From Curtobacterium sp. 'Ferrero' (GTDB taxonomy: Bacteria; Actinomycetota; Actinomycetes; Actinomycetales; Microbacteriaceae): a stretch of 64,000 nt of DNA. The notes beneath the pieces are model-generated. The model was given only the letters and a program-made list of their open reading frames with translations, did no database searches and had not been told where the DNA came from. Where the stretch lies: positions 1 through 64,000 of the forward strand of contig NZ_NXIA01000001.1 of assembly GCF_002412165.1 (NCBI RefSeq). Reading direction: 5' to 3'. The position numbers were made by a program, and so were the translations under genes. Positions 31,672 through 40,404 of this stretch are shown here, piece after piece (within the stretch, counting starts at the first letter, position 1; each line of letters starts with the position of its first letter).

Positions 31672-34600
31672 TCAGTTCCCGCCCTCGGCCTTCGTCGCCG
31701 CCTCGATCGCGTCCTGGAGGCGCTGGTCGGCCTCCGCCGCGGCGACGAGGTCGTTCTTCGCGTAGGCGGCCTGCCGGTCCGCGAGCGCCTGCTTCGCATC
31801 GTCGAGGGCTGCCTGCAGCGCCGTGTTGTCCACGCTGCCGGAGCTCGAGCCGGACGACGAACCCGAACCCGACGACGAGCCCGAGCCTGAGGACGACCCG
31901 GAGCCCGAGGACGAACCCGAGCCGGACGACGACCCGGAGCCCGAGGACGAACCCGAGCCCGACGACGACGAACCGTCGGACACGCCCTGGTCGCCGGCGT
32001 TCGCACCGGAGTTGCCGCCGAACAGCTTGTCGAGCGCCTGGTCGAGGGTGTCCTCGAACGCGATGTTGTCACCGAACGCGACGAGCACCTTCTGCAGCAA
32101 CGGGTACGAGCCGCTCGACGTCGACTGCACGTACACCGGCTGCACGTAGAGGAAGCCGCCGCCCACCGGCAGCGTCAGCAGGTTGCCCTGCTTCACCGTC
32201 GAGTTGCCCCGCTTCAGGATGTTCAGCTCCTGGGACACGTTCGTGTCCGAGTTGAACAGGTTCTGCACCTGCAGCGGACCGGGGATGTTGTCGGTCTTCG
32301 GCATCGTCAACAGTGTGAGCTTGCCGTAGCCGGACGCCTTCTTGCCCTTGCCGGCCCCGCCCGCGTCGGAGTCCGCCGCGAGGTACCCGGTCAGCACGTT
32401 CCGGCTGTCGGCACTCCCCGACTGCTGGGGGATGTACGTGGTGTAGATCGAGTACTTCGTCTGGGAGCCCGGCACCTTCATCGTCAGGTAGTACGGGTCC
32501 TGCAGGTTCGTCCGCGTGGTGGTCGTCTGCGTGCCGAGGGCGTTCGTCGTGGTCGTCTGGTCGGTCGAGTCGCTCGTCGAGTTCGCCTCGGTCGTCGGTT
32601 CCTGCGGTGTCGCCCACGCGTCGTCGCCGGAGTAGAACGAGTTGGCGTTCGTCACGTGGTAGGTGCCGAGGATCGACCGCTGCACCTTGAACAGGTCGGT
32701 CGGGTACCGGACGTGGTCGAGCAGCTCGGCGCTCATCGAGGAGACCGGCTGGAGCGAGGTCGGGAAGATCTTCTGCCACGTCTTGAGGATCGGGTCGGAC
32801 GTGTCCCACGCGTAGAGCGTCACCTTGCCGGTGTACGCGTCCACGGTGGCCTTCACCGAGTTGCGGATGTAGTTGATCTGGTCGGTGCTGTACGCCGAGC
32901 CGTCGCTGCCGTTGATGCTCGCGTCGAGGCTCTGGCTCTGCGAGTACGGGTAGGCGTTCGTCGTGGTGTAGCCGTCGACGATCCACACGATGCGGTGGTC
33001 GACGATCGCCGGGTAGGCGTCCTTGTCCGTCGTCAGGTAGGGCGCGACCTTCTGCACGCGCTGGATCGGGTTGCGGTCGTACAGGATCTGCGAGTCCTGG
33101 TTGACCGCGTTCGACAGCAGGATCTGCTCCGACTGGAACTTCGCCGCGTAGACGAGTCGGTTGAAGAAGTTGCCGAGGCTCGGCCCGCCGTTGCCGGAGT
33201 AGGTCGTGGTCGCGTTGCCGCCGTTGTCGTCGGACTCCTCGGACCCCGACGGGTAGTCGAGCTCGACGGCCTTCGCGCTCTTCGGAGCGCCGACGATCGA
33301 GTACGGCGGCGAGGTCTCGCCGAAGTACACCCGCTGCTGGTAGTCGCCCAGGGCACCGCTGGCGGGGATGCCGGACTCGAGGAACACCGGCTTGCCGTCG
33401 CTGGCCCGCTGGTTGCCGTACGCCGCGGTGACGCCGAAGCCGTGGGTGTACACGAACGTGCGGTTGTACTGGGTGTTCGCCTTGCTGCTCAGCCCGTCGA
33501 GGTTGATGTCGCGGACCGCGATCACCGTGTCCTCGGTCTGGCCCTTGATGTCGTAGCGGTCGACGTCGAGCGTGTTCGGGAACTGGTAGTACTGCCGGTA
33601 CTGCTGCAGCTGGCTGAAGGTGTCGGAGACGATCTTCGGGTCGATCAGCCGGATGTTCGCGGTGGTCTGCGCGTCCGAGGCGAGCTGCCCGGTGGAGGCG
33701 TTCGTCGTGGCGTTGTAGTTGCGCTCCTGGACGTCCGCCACCCCGTAGGCGTCGCGCGTGGCGTCGATGTTGCGCTGGATGTACGACGACTCGAAGGACC
33801 GCTCGGACGGCTTCACCTGCAGGCGCTGCACGATCCAGGGGTAGATGCCGCCGATGACGATCGCGGCGACGAGCAGCAGGCCGGTGCCGACGATCGAGAT
33901 GCGCCAGCGGCCGATCACCGCGGTGACGATGAACAGGATCGCGACGATCGCGGCGATACCGGCCATGATCTCGCGGCCGGGGATCGTCGCGTTGACCTCG
34001 GTGTACTGCGCACCGGTGATGATCGAGTTGTCCTTGATCAGGGTGGCGTACTGGTCCAGCCACAGGCTGACGGCCTGCAGCGCGATGTAGACGGCTGCCG
34101 TGACGGCGAGCTGGATGCGCGCGGCGCGGGAGATGCGCACCTCGCGCCCGCCGAACCGCATGGCACCGTAGAGGTAGAGGGCGGCGAGCGCGGCGAGGCC
34201 GGCGATGAGCACGACGGCCGACGAGTAGGCCACGGTCGAGCGCCAGAACGGCAGCTCGAACACGTAGAAGCCGACGTCGAGGCCGAACTGCGGGTCCTTC
34301 TTGCCGAACGACGTCCGGTTGAAGTACTCGAGGACCATGCTCCAGCGCCCCGCGGTGGACAGCCCCGCGAAGATGCCGAGCACGACCGGGATGCCGATCA
34401 TCACCGCCCGTCGCAGCGGCTCGATGACCTGCTGGTACCGGTCGAGCTGTGAGTTGAGCTTCGCGTAGACGGGCCGGAACCGGAACGCGAGCGCGATGCT
34501 CACGTACACGGGGACCGCCATGCCGAGGAAGCCCGCGAAGAACATCAGCGTCCCGGCGACCCACCGCGTGGTGAGGACCTGCTGGAAGCCGAGCTGCGCG

Positions 34601-34746
34601 TACCAGGCGTAGTCGGTGTACAGGCTGGCGAAGATGAAGAAGCCGATCACCAGTGCGGCCAGCACGATGATCGTGACCACGATCGGGACCCGCGGCGACC
34701 GCCGCCCGGAAGAGGAAGGACCCGAGGTGGACGAGGTTGACGTCAC
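31672..34746 (-). CDS. UPF0182 family large membrane protein
   Basis: A 1024-residue actinobacterial membrane protein of unknown function. The first third has seven or so spans (for example VPIVVTIIVLAALVIGFFIFA); the rest is a large, probably extracytoplasmic region with PWIVQRLQVKPSE, AVRDINLDGL and VQPVYV segments typical of the family. Near the C-terminus a (SSSGSG) repeat of about 45 residues (DNA 31840-31985) is followed by an Ala/Asp-rich coiled-coil-like tail. GTG 34746 has CTGGAG upstream; TAGGAT on the minus strand near 34813 may be its -10. In mycobacteria the same family sits next to the PDZ-Lon gene, as here. Confidence 0.93.
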   Translation of the reverse strand: MTSTSSTSGPSSSGRRSPRVPIVVTIIVLAALVIGFFIFASLYTDYAWYAQLGFQQVLTTRWVAGTLMFFAGFLGMAVPVYVSIALAFRFRPVYAKLNSQLDRYQQVIEPLRRAVMIGIPVVLGIFAGLSTAGRWSMVLEYFNRTSFGKKDPQFGLDVGFYVFELPFWRSTVAYSSAVVLIAGLAALAALYLYGAMRFGGREVRISRAARIQLAVTAAVYIALQAVSLWLDQYATLIKDNSIITGAQYTEVNATIPGREIMAGIAAIVAILFIVTAVIGRWRISIVGTGLLLVAAIVIGGIYPWIVQRLQVKPSERSFESSYIQRNIDATRDAYGVADVQERNYNATTNASTGQLASDAQTTANIRLIDPKIVSDTFSQLQQYRQYYQFPNTLDVDRYDIKGQTEDTVIAVRDINLDGLSSKANTQYNRTFVYTHGFGVTAAYGNQRASDGKPVFLESGIPASGALGDYQQRVYFGETSPPYSIVGAPKSAKAVELDYPSGSEESDDNGGNATTTYSGNGGPSLGNFFNRLVYAAKFQSEQILLSNAVNQDSQILYDRNPIQRVQKVAPYLTTDKDAYPAIVDHRIVWIVDGYTTTNAYPYSQSQSLDASINGSDGSAYSTDQINYIRNSVKATVDAYTGKVTLYAWDTSDPILKTWQKIFPTSLQPVSSMSAELLDHVRYPTDLFKVQRSILGTYHVTNANSFYSGDDAWATPQEPTTEANSTSDSTDQTTTTNALGTQTTTTRTNLQDPYYLTMKVPGSQTKYSIYTTYIPQQSGSADSRNVLTGYLAADSDAGGAGKGKKASGYGKLTLLTMPKTDNIPGPLQVQNLFNSDTNVSQELNILKRGNSTVKQGNLLTLPVGGGFLYVQPVYVQSTSSGSYPLLQKVLVAFGDNIAFEDTLDQALDKLFGGNSGANAGDQGVSDGSSSSGSGSSSGSGSSSGSGSSSGSGSSSGSGSSSGSGSSSGSSSGSVDNTALQAALDDAKQALADRQAAYAKNDLVAAAEADQRLQDAIEAATKAEGGN

Positions 34747-34894
34747 TTGATGTGCTCCAGACGTGTCGGACCGGCGGGCCCGGCGCGGCGGGCCGTCAGT
34801 GCCCCGATCCTATTGGTCGTGACCGACAGTGAAACTGTGCGACGACTCAGGAAGGCGATCCGAGCCTCCTGTCCGTCCGCCTGGAGGCACGCAT

Positions 34895-34916
34895 CGCGAC
34901 GTGCGCGCACGTCGCG
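34895..34916. terminator. Perfect 22-bp palindrome between PDZ-Lon and UPF0182 genes
   Basis: Arms cgcgacgtgcg and cgcacgtcgcg (34895-34905, 34906-34916) lie 19 bp past the stop codon of the PDZ-Lon gene. A GGAGGCACG half-site is just to the left at 34873. Probably a 3'-end hairpin. Confidence 0.5.
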
Positions 34917-34934
34917 TGGCGCGTGTGGCCGGCG

Positions 34935-36044
34935 CTACGACGTGCAGCGCGCGAGCTTCGCGGTGCTCCCGCCGGAGGCGATGGTCTGCAGGTCGGTGAC
35001 CGCCTGGTCGAGCGTGGCGACCTTGTAGACGTCGAGCCCCTCCGGCACGTGGCCGACGACCTCGTCGCAGTTGTCGGCGGGTGCGAGGAAGACGGTCGCG
35101 CCCGCGTCCTTCGCGCCGTACATCTTCTGACGGATGCCGCCGATGGCGCCGACCTCGCCGTCGATCGAGATCGTGCCGGTGCCCGCGACGTGCTTCCCGC
35201 CGTTGAGGGCTCCCGGCGTGATCTCGTCGATGATCCCGAGCGCGAACATCATGCCCGCGGACGGGCCGCCGACGTCCTGCAGGGTGATCGTGACGTCGAA
35301 GGGGAAGTCGTACCGCTCGGTCACCCCGACGCCGAGCAGCGGGGTGCCGTCCTGGTCGCGCGGGGTGATGCGGAGGGTGCGCGCGGTGCCGTCGCGGTCG
35401 ACGACGACGGTCGCCGGGCTGCTCGTCCCGTGCTTCGCGACGGCCTCCCGCAGGGTCGTCGCGTCGGCGTCGCGGGTCAGGTCGGTGCCGTCGAACGCGG
35501 TGACGACGTCACCCTTGCGGAGCTGTCCGTCGGCGGCGGACCCCGGCTGCACGGTGCCGACGACGAGCTCGGTCGGGACCCGGATGCCCTGCTGCACGAG
35601 GGCCGCGGCGACCGCCGACTGCTGCGACGACTGCATGTCCGCGCTGTCCTGTTGGCTGACCTGCTCGGTCGTGGTGCCGGGCGGGTAGATCGCCGACGCG
35701 GGGATCACGGCCTGGGACTTCGTGAAGAGCGCTCGGATGACGCTCGTCCAGCTCGGCCGGTGGGTCGCGTCGCCCTGGACGCCGACCGTCAGCATGTCGA
35801 GGGCGCCCTTCGTCGGGTACGTCTTCCGTCCGGAGATCTGGATGAGCTCGACGTCCTTCGCGTCCTTGCCCTCGCCCTGCCGCTGCGTGCCGATGGTGTT
35901 GTACACGGGGCCGGGCACCTCGATGAGGTACGGGCTCGGCAGGAAGCTCGCGAGGAGACCGATGAGGACCGCGCCGACGAGGAACGCCCAACCGAGCGTC
36001 CGGGAGCGCGATCGACGGCGGGGCTCGGGGGCGAAGAGCGTCAC
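34935..36044 (-). CDS. PDZ and Lon-protease (S16) domain membrane protein, YlbL-like
   Basis: A 369-residue protein: one N-terminal span (LGWAFLVGAVLIGLLASFL), the family segment LIEVPGPVYNTIG, a PDZ domain around GTVQPGSAADGQLRKGDVV, and a Lon-type peptidase domain with nucleophile Ser in GGPSAGMM and Lys in GGIRQKMYGA, 45 residues apart, close to the spacing in Lon. It would cleave at the outer face of the membrane. GTG 36044 is chosen over GTG 36059 because GGAAGGA sits eight bases before it. Confidence 0.93.
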   Translation of the reverse strand: MTLFAPEPRRRSRSRTLGWAFLVGAVLIGLLASFLPSPYLIEVPGPVYNTIGTQRQGEGKDAKDVELIQISGRKTYPTKGALDMLTVGVQGDATHRPSWTSVIRALFTKSQAVIPASAIYPPGTTTEQVSQQDSADMQSSQQSAVAAALVQQGIRVPTELVVGTVQPGSAADGQLRKGDVVTAFDGTDLTRDADATTLREAVAKHGTSSPATVVVDRDGTARTLRITPRDQDGTPLLGVGVTERYDFPFDVTITLQDVGGPSAGMMFALGIIDEITPGALNGGKHVAGTGTISIDGEVGAIGGIRQKMYGAKDAGATVFLAPADNCDEVVGHVPEGLDVYKVATLDQAVTDLQTIASGGSTAKLARCTS

Positions 36045-36135
36045 GCAGGGTCCTTCCACGAGGGTGTTCGCCCTCGGCGCAGCGGTCAGGGCGTTCCCAC
36101 GGGAGCGTCCCAGGCGCGGGCCCGCGAGCAGCGAT

Positions 36136-36141
36136 TAGCGT
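36136..36141 (+). promoter_or_regulatory. Leaderless -10 box for the metallopeptidase-like gene
   Basis: TAGCGT, seven bases, then ATG 36149. No ribosome-binding site. Confidence 0.5.
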
Positions 36142-36148
36142 AGTCGGC

Positions 36149-37534
36149 ATGCCTGATGAACCACAGCCGGGGCCGGACGACGACTTCCAGGAGATGCTGC
36201 GCAAGCTGCTCTCCGGCGAGGGCCAGATCGACCCGTCGCAGCTCGCCGGTGCCGCGGGCCTGCCGAACGACCCGGCCTTCGTGGCCAACCTGATGAGCCA
36301 GCTCCAGCGGGCGGCGCAGTCGGGCGGGGACGGCATCGACTTCTCCGTGACCGCCGAGCGCGCGACGGCGATCGCCCGCGACGGCGCACACCCCGTCGAC
36401 CCCGCGACGAGCCAGGCGGCGACGCAGGCGTTCCAGGTCGCGGCACTCTGGCTCGACGAGGTCACCGACGTCCCCGAGCTGACCGCCACCCCGAGCCTCT
36501 ACACGCGCGAGCAGTGGGCGCGGGCGACGGCCCCGGTGTGGACGCAGATCGCCGGCCCGGTGGCGACGAGCATCGCGAACGCGCTCACCGAGGCGATCGA
36601 GCAGCGCGCCCCGGAGGAGCTCAAGGCGATGCTCGGCGACGTCTCGAAGGCGATGCGCGGCGTCGGCGGCGCGCTCTTCGCGATCCAGCTCGGCCAGGTC
36701 GTCGGCCAGCTGTCGAAGGAGGTCGTCTCCGGTGGCGACGTCGGCGTGCCGCTCCTCGACGAGCAGGTCGCGGCGCTCCTGCCGCAGAACGTGGCGGAGT
36801 TCGCCGAGGGCCTCGACGTCCCCGAGGACGAGGTCCGCATCTACCTGGCGGTCCGGGAGCTCGCACACGCGCGGCTCTTCCGGTCGGCCCGCTGGCTGCG
36901 ACTGCACATCATCTCGTCGATCACCGACTACGCGAAGGGGATCCACATCCCGTTCGACCGCGTCGAGGAGCTCGCCGCGGACATCGACCCGACCGACCAG
37001 GAGCAGCTCCGCGACGCTCTCGCGTCCGGCGCCCTGATCCCGCCGCGGACCCCCGAGCAGGACGCCGCGCTCGCCCGGCTCGAGACGATGCTGGCGCTCG
37101 TGGAGGGCTGGGTCGACACCGTGACCGCGGCCGCGACCGAGCGGCTGCCGAAGTCCGACGCGATCGCCGAGATGGTCCGCCGACGCCGTGCGGCGGGCGG
37201 GCCGGCCGAGTCCGCGTTCGCGACGCTCGTCGGCCTCGAGCTCCGTCCGCGGCGCCTCCGTGAGGCCGCGGCGATGTGGCAGCGGGTCTCCGACGAGCTC
37301 GGCGCCGAGGCACGCGACGCCCTGTGGGCACACTTCGACGCCGTCCCGACCTCGGAGGACATCGACTCGCCGGACGCGCTCGTGCTCCGGCTGCGGAACC
37401 CCGGACGCTCCGCCGAGGACGACGAGTTCGACCGTGCGCTCGAGGACCTGCTCAACGACGCCACGGGGGAACGTCCGCACGAGGACGAGCAGGGCCGCGT
37501 CGACGAGGACCCGGACGGCGGCCGGCAGGACTAG
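36149..37534 (+). CDS. Zinc-dependent metallopeptidase-like protein, actinobacterial family
   Basis: A 461-residue soluble, helical protein of the actinobacterial family often called zinc-dependent metalloprotease or putative hydrolase. The core motif is VRELAHARLF, RExxH rather than HExxH, which as I recall is normal for this family, so peptidase activity is an assumption. The N-terminus is short and acidic, and the C-terminus is an Asp/Glu-rich tail (DEDPDGGRQD). It is divergent from the PDZ-Lon gene, 104 bp apart, the same arrangement as Rv3194c/Rv3195 in mycobacteria. Confidence 0.88.
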   Translation: MPDEPQPGPDDDFQEMLRKLLSGEGQIDPSQLAGAAGLPNDPAFVANLMSQLQRAAQSGGDGIDFSVTAERATAIARDGAHPVDPATSQAATQAFQVAALWLDEVTDVPELTATPSLYTREQWARATAPVWTQIAGPVATSIANALTEAIEQRAPEELKAMLGDVSKAMRGVGGALFAIQLGQVVGQLSKEVVSGGDVGVPLLDEQVAALLPQNVAEFAEGLDVPEDEVRIYLAVRELAHARLFRSARWLRLHIISSITDYAKGIHIPFDRVEELAADIDPTDQEQLRDALASGALIPPRTPEQDAALARLETMLALVEGWVDTVTAAATERLPKSDAIAEMVRRRRAAGGPAESAFATLVGLELRPRRLREAAAMWQRVSDELGAEARDALWAHFDAVPTSEDIDSPDALVLRLRNPGRSAEDDEFDRALEDLLNDATGERPHEDEQGRVDEDPDGGRQD

Positions 37535-37593
37535 TTCTCCACAGATCGCCCGAGCGCTCCCCGACCGCACCCGACGTGCGGGACGGTGGGGGC

Positions 37594-38634
37594 ATGGGCA
37601 TCCGCATCGACCCGACGCTCGAGTTCGTCTGGCGGGACCCGGCGACCGTGCAGCTCGGCGTCGACCCGCCGCGCGCGGTGGTGCCCGTGCCGACCACGGC
37701 AGAGGAGCGGTTCCTCTGCGGGCTGCGCCAGGAGACCGGTCGGGACGCCCTCGGCGCGCTGGCCGCAGCCGTGAGATGTCCACCGGCCGTGGCGGCCGCC
37801 GTCCTCGCCGCGGCCGCGCCGACCGTCGTCGAGCCGCTTGCGCCCCCGGGGTCGCTCGTGCACGTGCACGGCGCCGGTCCGGTGGCCGACGCCGTCGCCG
37901 GACAGCTCTCCGGCGAGCCAGGCGTGACGGTGACCCGGACGGCGGGGGCGACGACCGTCCCGTCCGCGTCGGGCACCGCAGCCGGCGCGTCGACCGCCCG
38001 GTCCGCGTCAGTCACCGCAGCCGGCGCGTCGACCGCCCTGTCCGCGGCAGGCGAGCCGGTCGAGCCGTCGTTCGCGGTGGTCGTCGCCGACCACGTGGTG
38101 GACCCGGCGCTGCGGGCAGCGTGGAGTCGTCGGGACGTGCCGCACCTGGCCCTCGTCGTCGGGGACGGTGCCGTGCACGTCGGACCGGTCGTCGACCTCG
38201 CGGGGGCGGGGCGGGGACCGGGCTCGATCGCCGGGCTCGCGGGGGCGGTGCCGGGCGCGGCTCCAGGACCGGGTCCGACCGCCGTGCCCGCGGGGCCGTG
38301 CCTGCAGTGCCTCGAGTACGCCCGGGTCGACGCGGATCCCGCCTGGCCGGCGATCGCCGCGCAGGTGTGGGGTCGGCCCGCTGCCTCGCTCGGCGCCTGG
38401 CGGACCGCCGCGGTGGCATCGGCCGCCGTCGGCCTGGTGCTCTCCTGGCTGCCGAGCGGGACGACGGTGCGCGACCGCCGCGGCACCGACGAGGAACTCG
38501 TCTTCGACCGCGCCGACCTGCGCGTCAGCCGCCGACCGGTGCGCCCCCATCCACGATGTTCCTGTCGAGGGCTGCCAGGAACCGACTCGGCGCACGGCCC
38601 CCGGCACGCGACGACCCCTGCCGCGACCAGGTGA
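37594..38634 (+). CDS. Cyclodehydratase-like (TOMM/ThiF-like) protein
   Basis: A 346-residue protein with a Rossmann-like segment LVHVHGAGPVADAVAG, then the paired zinc motifs GPCLQCLE (about residue 235) and HPRCSC (about 322) that mark the cyclodehydratase C-protein/leader-binding family of azole peptide pathways. No YcaO partner or precursor peptide is in the window, and in this chromosomal setting it is probably a housekeeping relative of unknown role. A 42-bp in-frame repeat (TAAGAST twice, near residues 130-155) interrupts the middle. Its last 110 bases overlap the 3' end of the opposite-strand UvrD2-like gene. Confidence 0.75.
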   Translation: MGIRIDPTLEFVWRDPATVQLGVDPPRAVVPVPTTAEERFLCGLRQETGRDALGALAAAVRCPPAVAAAVLAAAAPTVVEPLAPPGSLVHVHGAGPVADAVAGQLSGEPGVTVTRTAGATTVPSASGTAAGASTARSASVTAAGASTALSAAGEPVEPSFAVVVADHVVDPALRAAWSRRDVPHLALVVGDGAVHVGPVVDLAGAGRGPGSIAGLAGAVPGAAPGPGPTAVPAGPCLQCLEYARVDADPAWPAIAAQVWGRPAASLGAWRTAAVASAAVGLVLSWLPSGTTVRDRRGTDEELVFDRADLRVSRRPVRPHPRCSCRGLPGTDSAHGPRHATTPAATR

Positions 38635-40285
38635 CCGTCACCGACCGCCGCGCGCGGGTGAGCCCCACGTAGAACAGCCGGCGCTCCTCGTCGACCTCGG
38701 CGTCCGTGGTCGCGTGCGAGATGGGCAGGAGTCCCTCCGCCACGCCGGCGATCACGACGTGGGGCCATTCGAGCCCCTTCGACGAGTGCAGGGTGGCGAG
38801 GGTGACGGCGTCGAGCTCCGGTTCGTGGTGCGTCGCGGCCCGGTCGACGAGGTCCTGCGTGAACTGCTGCATGGTCGTGCCCGCCGCGGCGTCCTCGGCG
38901 AGCGCCATGATCGCCTGTAGCGCCTCCCACTGCTCCCGCACCGCGCCGGTCCCCTCCGGCGGTGTCGGGGTCCATCCGCTGACCTGCAGCACGAGGCCGA
39001 CCCGCCGCGTGAGTTCGTCATCGGTCTGCCGGACGGCCTCGCCACGCATGTGGTGCACCGCGAGCTTGACCTCGGGCCGGTCGAAGAACCGCGTCCCGCC
39101 CTGCACCCGGTACGGGATACCGGCGCGTCCGAGTGCCGACTCGATGGCGGCGGACTGCGCACCGACGCGGAAGAGCACCGCGACGTCGCCGTGGGACGCG
39201 TGGTTCGCCGGGTCGGCGACGATCGCCGCGACGGTCCTGGCGATGGTCTGTGCCTCGTCGCCGTCGTGCGCGCACGCGAGGACGGTCGGCTCCGGTCCGG
39301 GCGACGGGTCCTGGGCGACCAGGTCGAGCGCGCCGGGCTGCCCGCGCATGAGCGTGTTCGCGGCGTGCACGACCTCGCGCGTCGAACGGTAGTTGCGCTC
39401 GAGGCGGAGGACCGATCCCCGCGGGAACTCCGCACCGAAGCCGAGCAGGTACCGACTCGACGCCCCGGCGAACGAGTAGATCGTCTGGCTCGCGTCGCCG
39501 ACCACGCAGACGTCGTCACGGCCGCCGAGCCAGGCGCGGAGCAGGTCGTGCTGCACCGGGGAGACGTCCTGGTACTCGTCGACCACGAAGAACCGGTACT
39601 GCTGCCGGACGTACGAGGCGACGCGCGGCTCGGACTCGATCATGCCGAGCGTGGCGAGCAGGACGTCCTCGAAGTCGAGCTGGCGCCGGTCGTCCTTGAG
39701 CTGCTCGTACGCCTTCATGAGGTCGACCACCCGCCTCGGGGTGGTGTCGCGCGGCATCACCCGGTCCGCTGCGGCCGCCTCGTACTCCTCGAGCGTGAGC
39801 ATCTGGACCTTGCGCCACTCGACCTCGGCGGCGAGGTCGCGCAGGACCGGGGTGTCGACGTACAGCCCGACGGTGTCCGCCGCGTGCGCGATCACCCGAC
39901 CCTTCGACTCGACGATGCGCGGTGCGTGTCCGCCGACGGTGTCGGGCCAGAAGTAGCTGAGCTGTGCCATGGCCGCCGCGTGGAAGGTCCGCGCCTGCAC
40001 CGTCCCCGCGCCGAGCGCGCGCAGCCGCGACCGGAGCTCTCCCGCCGCCCGCGTGGTGAACGTCAGCGCGAGGACGTGGTTCGGCGAGTACGTCCCGGTG
40101 GCGACGCCGTAGGCGATGCGGTGGGTGATGGCGCGCGTCTTGCCGGTCCCGGCACCCGCGAGCACGGCGACGGGACCGAGCAGCGTGCGCGCGACCGTCC
40201 GCTGCTCGGCGTCGAGCGCGGCGAGCAGCTGCTCGGGCGACGGCGGCGGGACGGCCGGGACCGCACCCGGGCGCCCCGGGGTCAC
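38525..40285 (-). CDS. uvrD2: UvrD/Rep-type helicase, UvrD2-like
   Basis: A 586-residue superfamily 1A helicase with Walker A AGAGTGKTRAI, motif Ia LTFTTRAAGELRSRL, motif II FVVDEYQDVSP, motif III GDASQTIYSFAGA, motif IV ERNYRST and motif VI YVGLTRAR. It unwinds DNA in repair. It ends soon after motif VI (ALDRNIVDGG) and so lacks the HRDC domain and four-Cys tail of mycobacterial UvrD2. Start GTG 40285. The 3' end overlaps the cyclodehydratase-like gene by 110 bp. Confidence 0.9.
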   Translation of the reverse strand: MTPGRPGAVPAVPPPSPEQLLAALDAEQRTVARTLLGPVAVLAGAGTGKTRAITHRIAYGVATGTYSPNHVLALTFTTRAAGELRSRLRALGAGTVQARTFHAAAMAQLSYFWPDTVGGHAPRIVESKGRVIAHAADTVGLYVDTPVLRDLAAEVEWRKVQMLTLEEYEAAAADRVMPRDTTPRRVVDLMKAYEQLKDDRRQLDFEDVLLATLGMIESEPRVASYVRQQYRFFVVDEYQDVSPVQHDLLRAWLGGRDDVCVVGDASQTIYSFAGASSRYLLGFGAEFPRGSVLRLERNYRSTREVVHAANTLMRGQPGALDLVAQDPSPGPEPTVLACAHDGDEAQTIARTVAAIVADPANHASHGDVAVLFRVGAQSAAIESALGRAGIPYRVQGGTRFFDRPEVKLAVHHMRGEAVRQTDDELTRRVGLVLQVSGWTPTPPEGTGAVREQWEALQAIMALAEDAAAGTTMQQFTQDLVDRAATHHEPELDAVTLATLHSSKGLEWPHVVIAGVAEGLLPISHATTDAEVDEERRLFYVGLTRARRSVTVTWSRQGSSRAGGRAPSRFLAALDRNIVDGGAPVGG

Positions 40286-40404
40286 GGCAGCACCGAGATC
40301 ACGACAGCACCATGGTCACGGCACCACCACGGTCACGGCCGCGGTCACGGCGGCCGTGGTCACGACGGCCGCGGCCACGACGGCCGTGGTCACGACGGCC
40401 ACGG
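40286..40404. repeat. GTCACG-rich microsatellite between nudC and uvrD2
   Basis: The whole gap between the NudC-like stop and the UvrD2-like GTG consists of imperfect cacggt/gtcacg, ggccgtggtcacgac and cgcggtcacgg units (15-bp period in its second half). No gene and no clear promoter are visible. It may be the regulatory leader of the helicase gene or a slipped-strand expansion. Confidence 0.7.
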
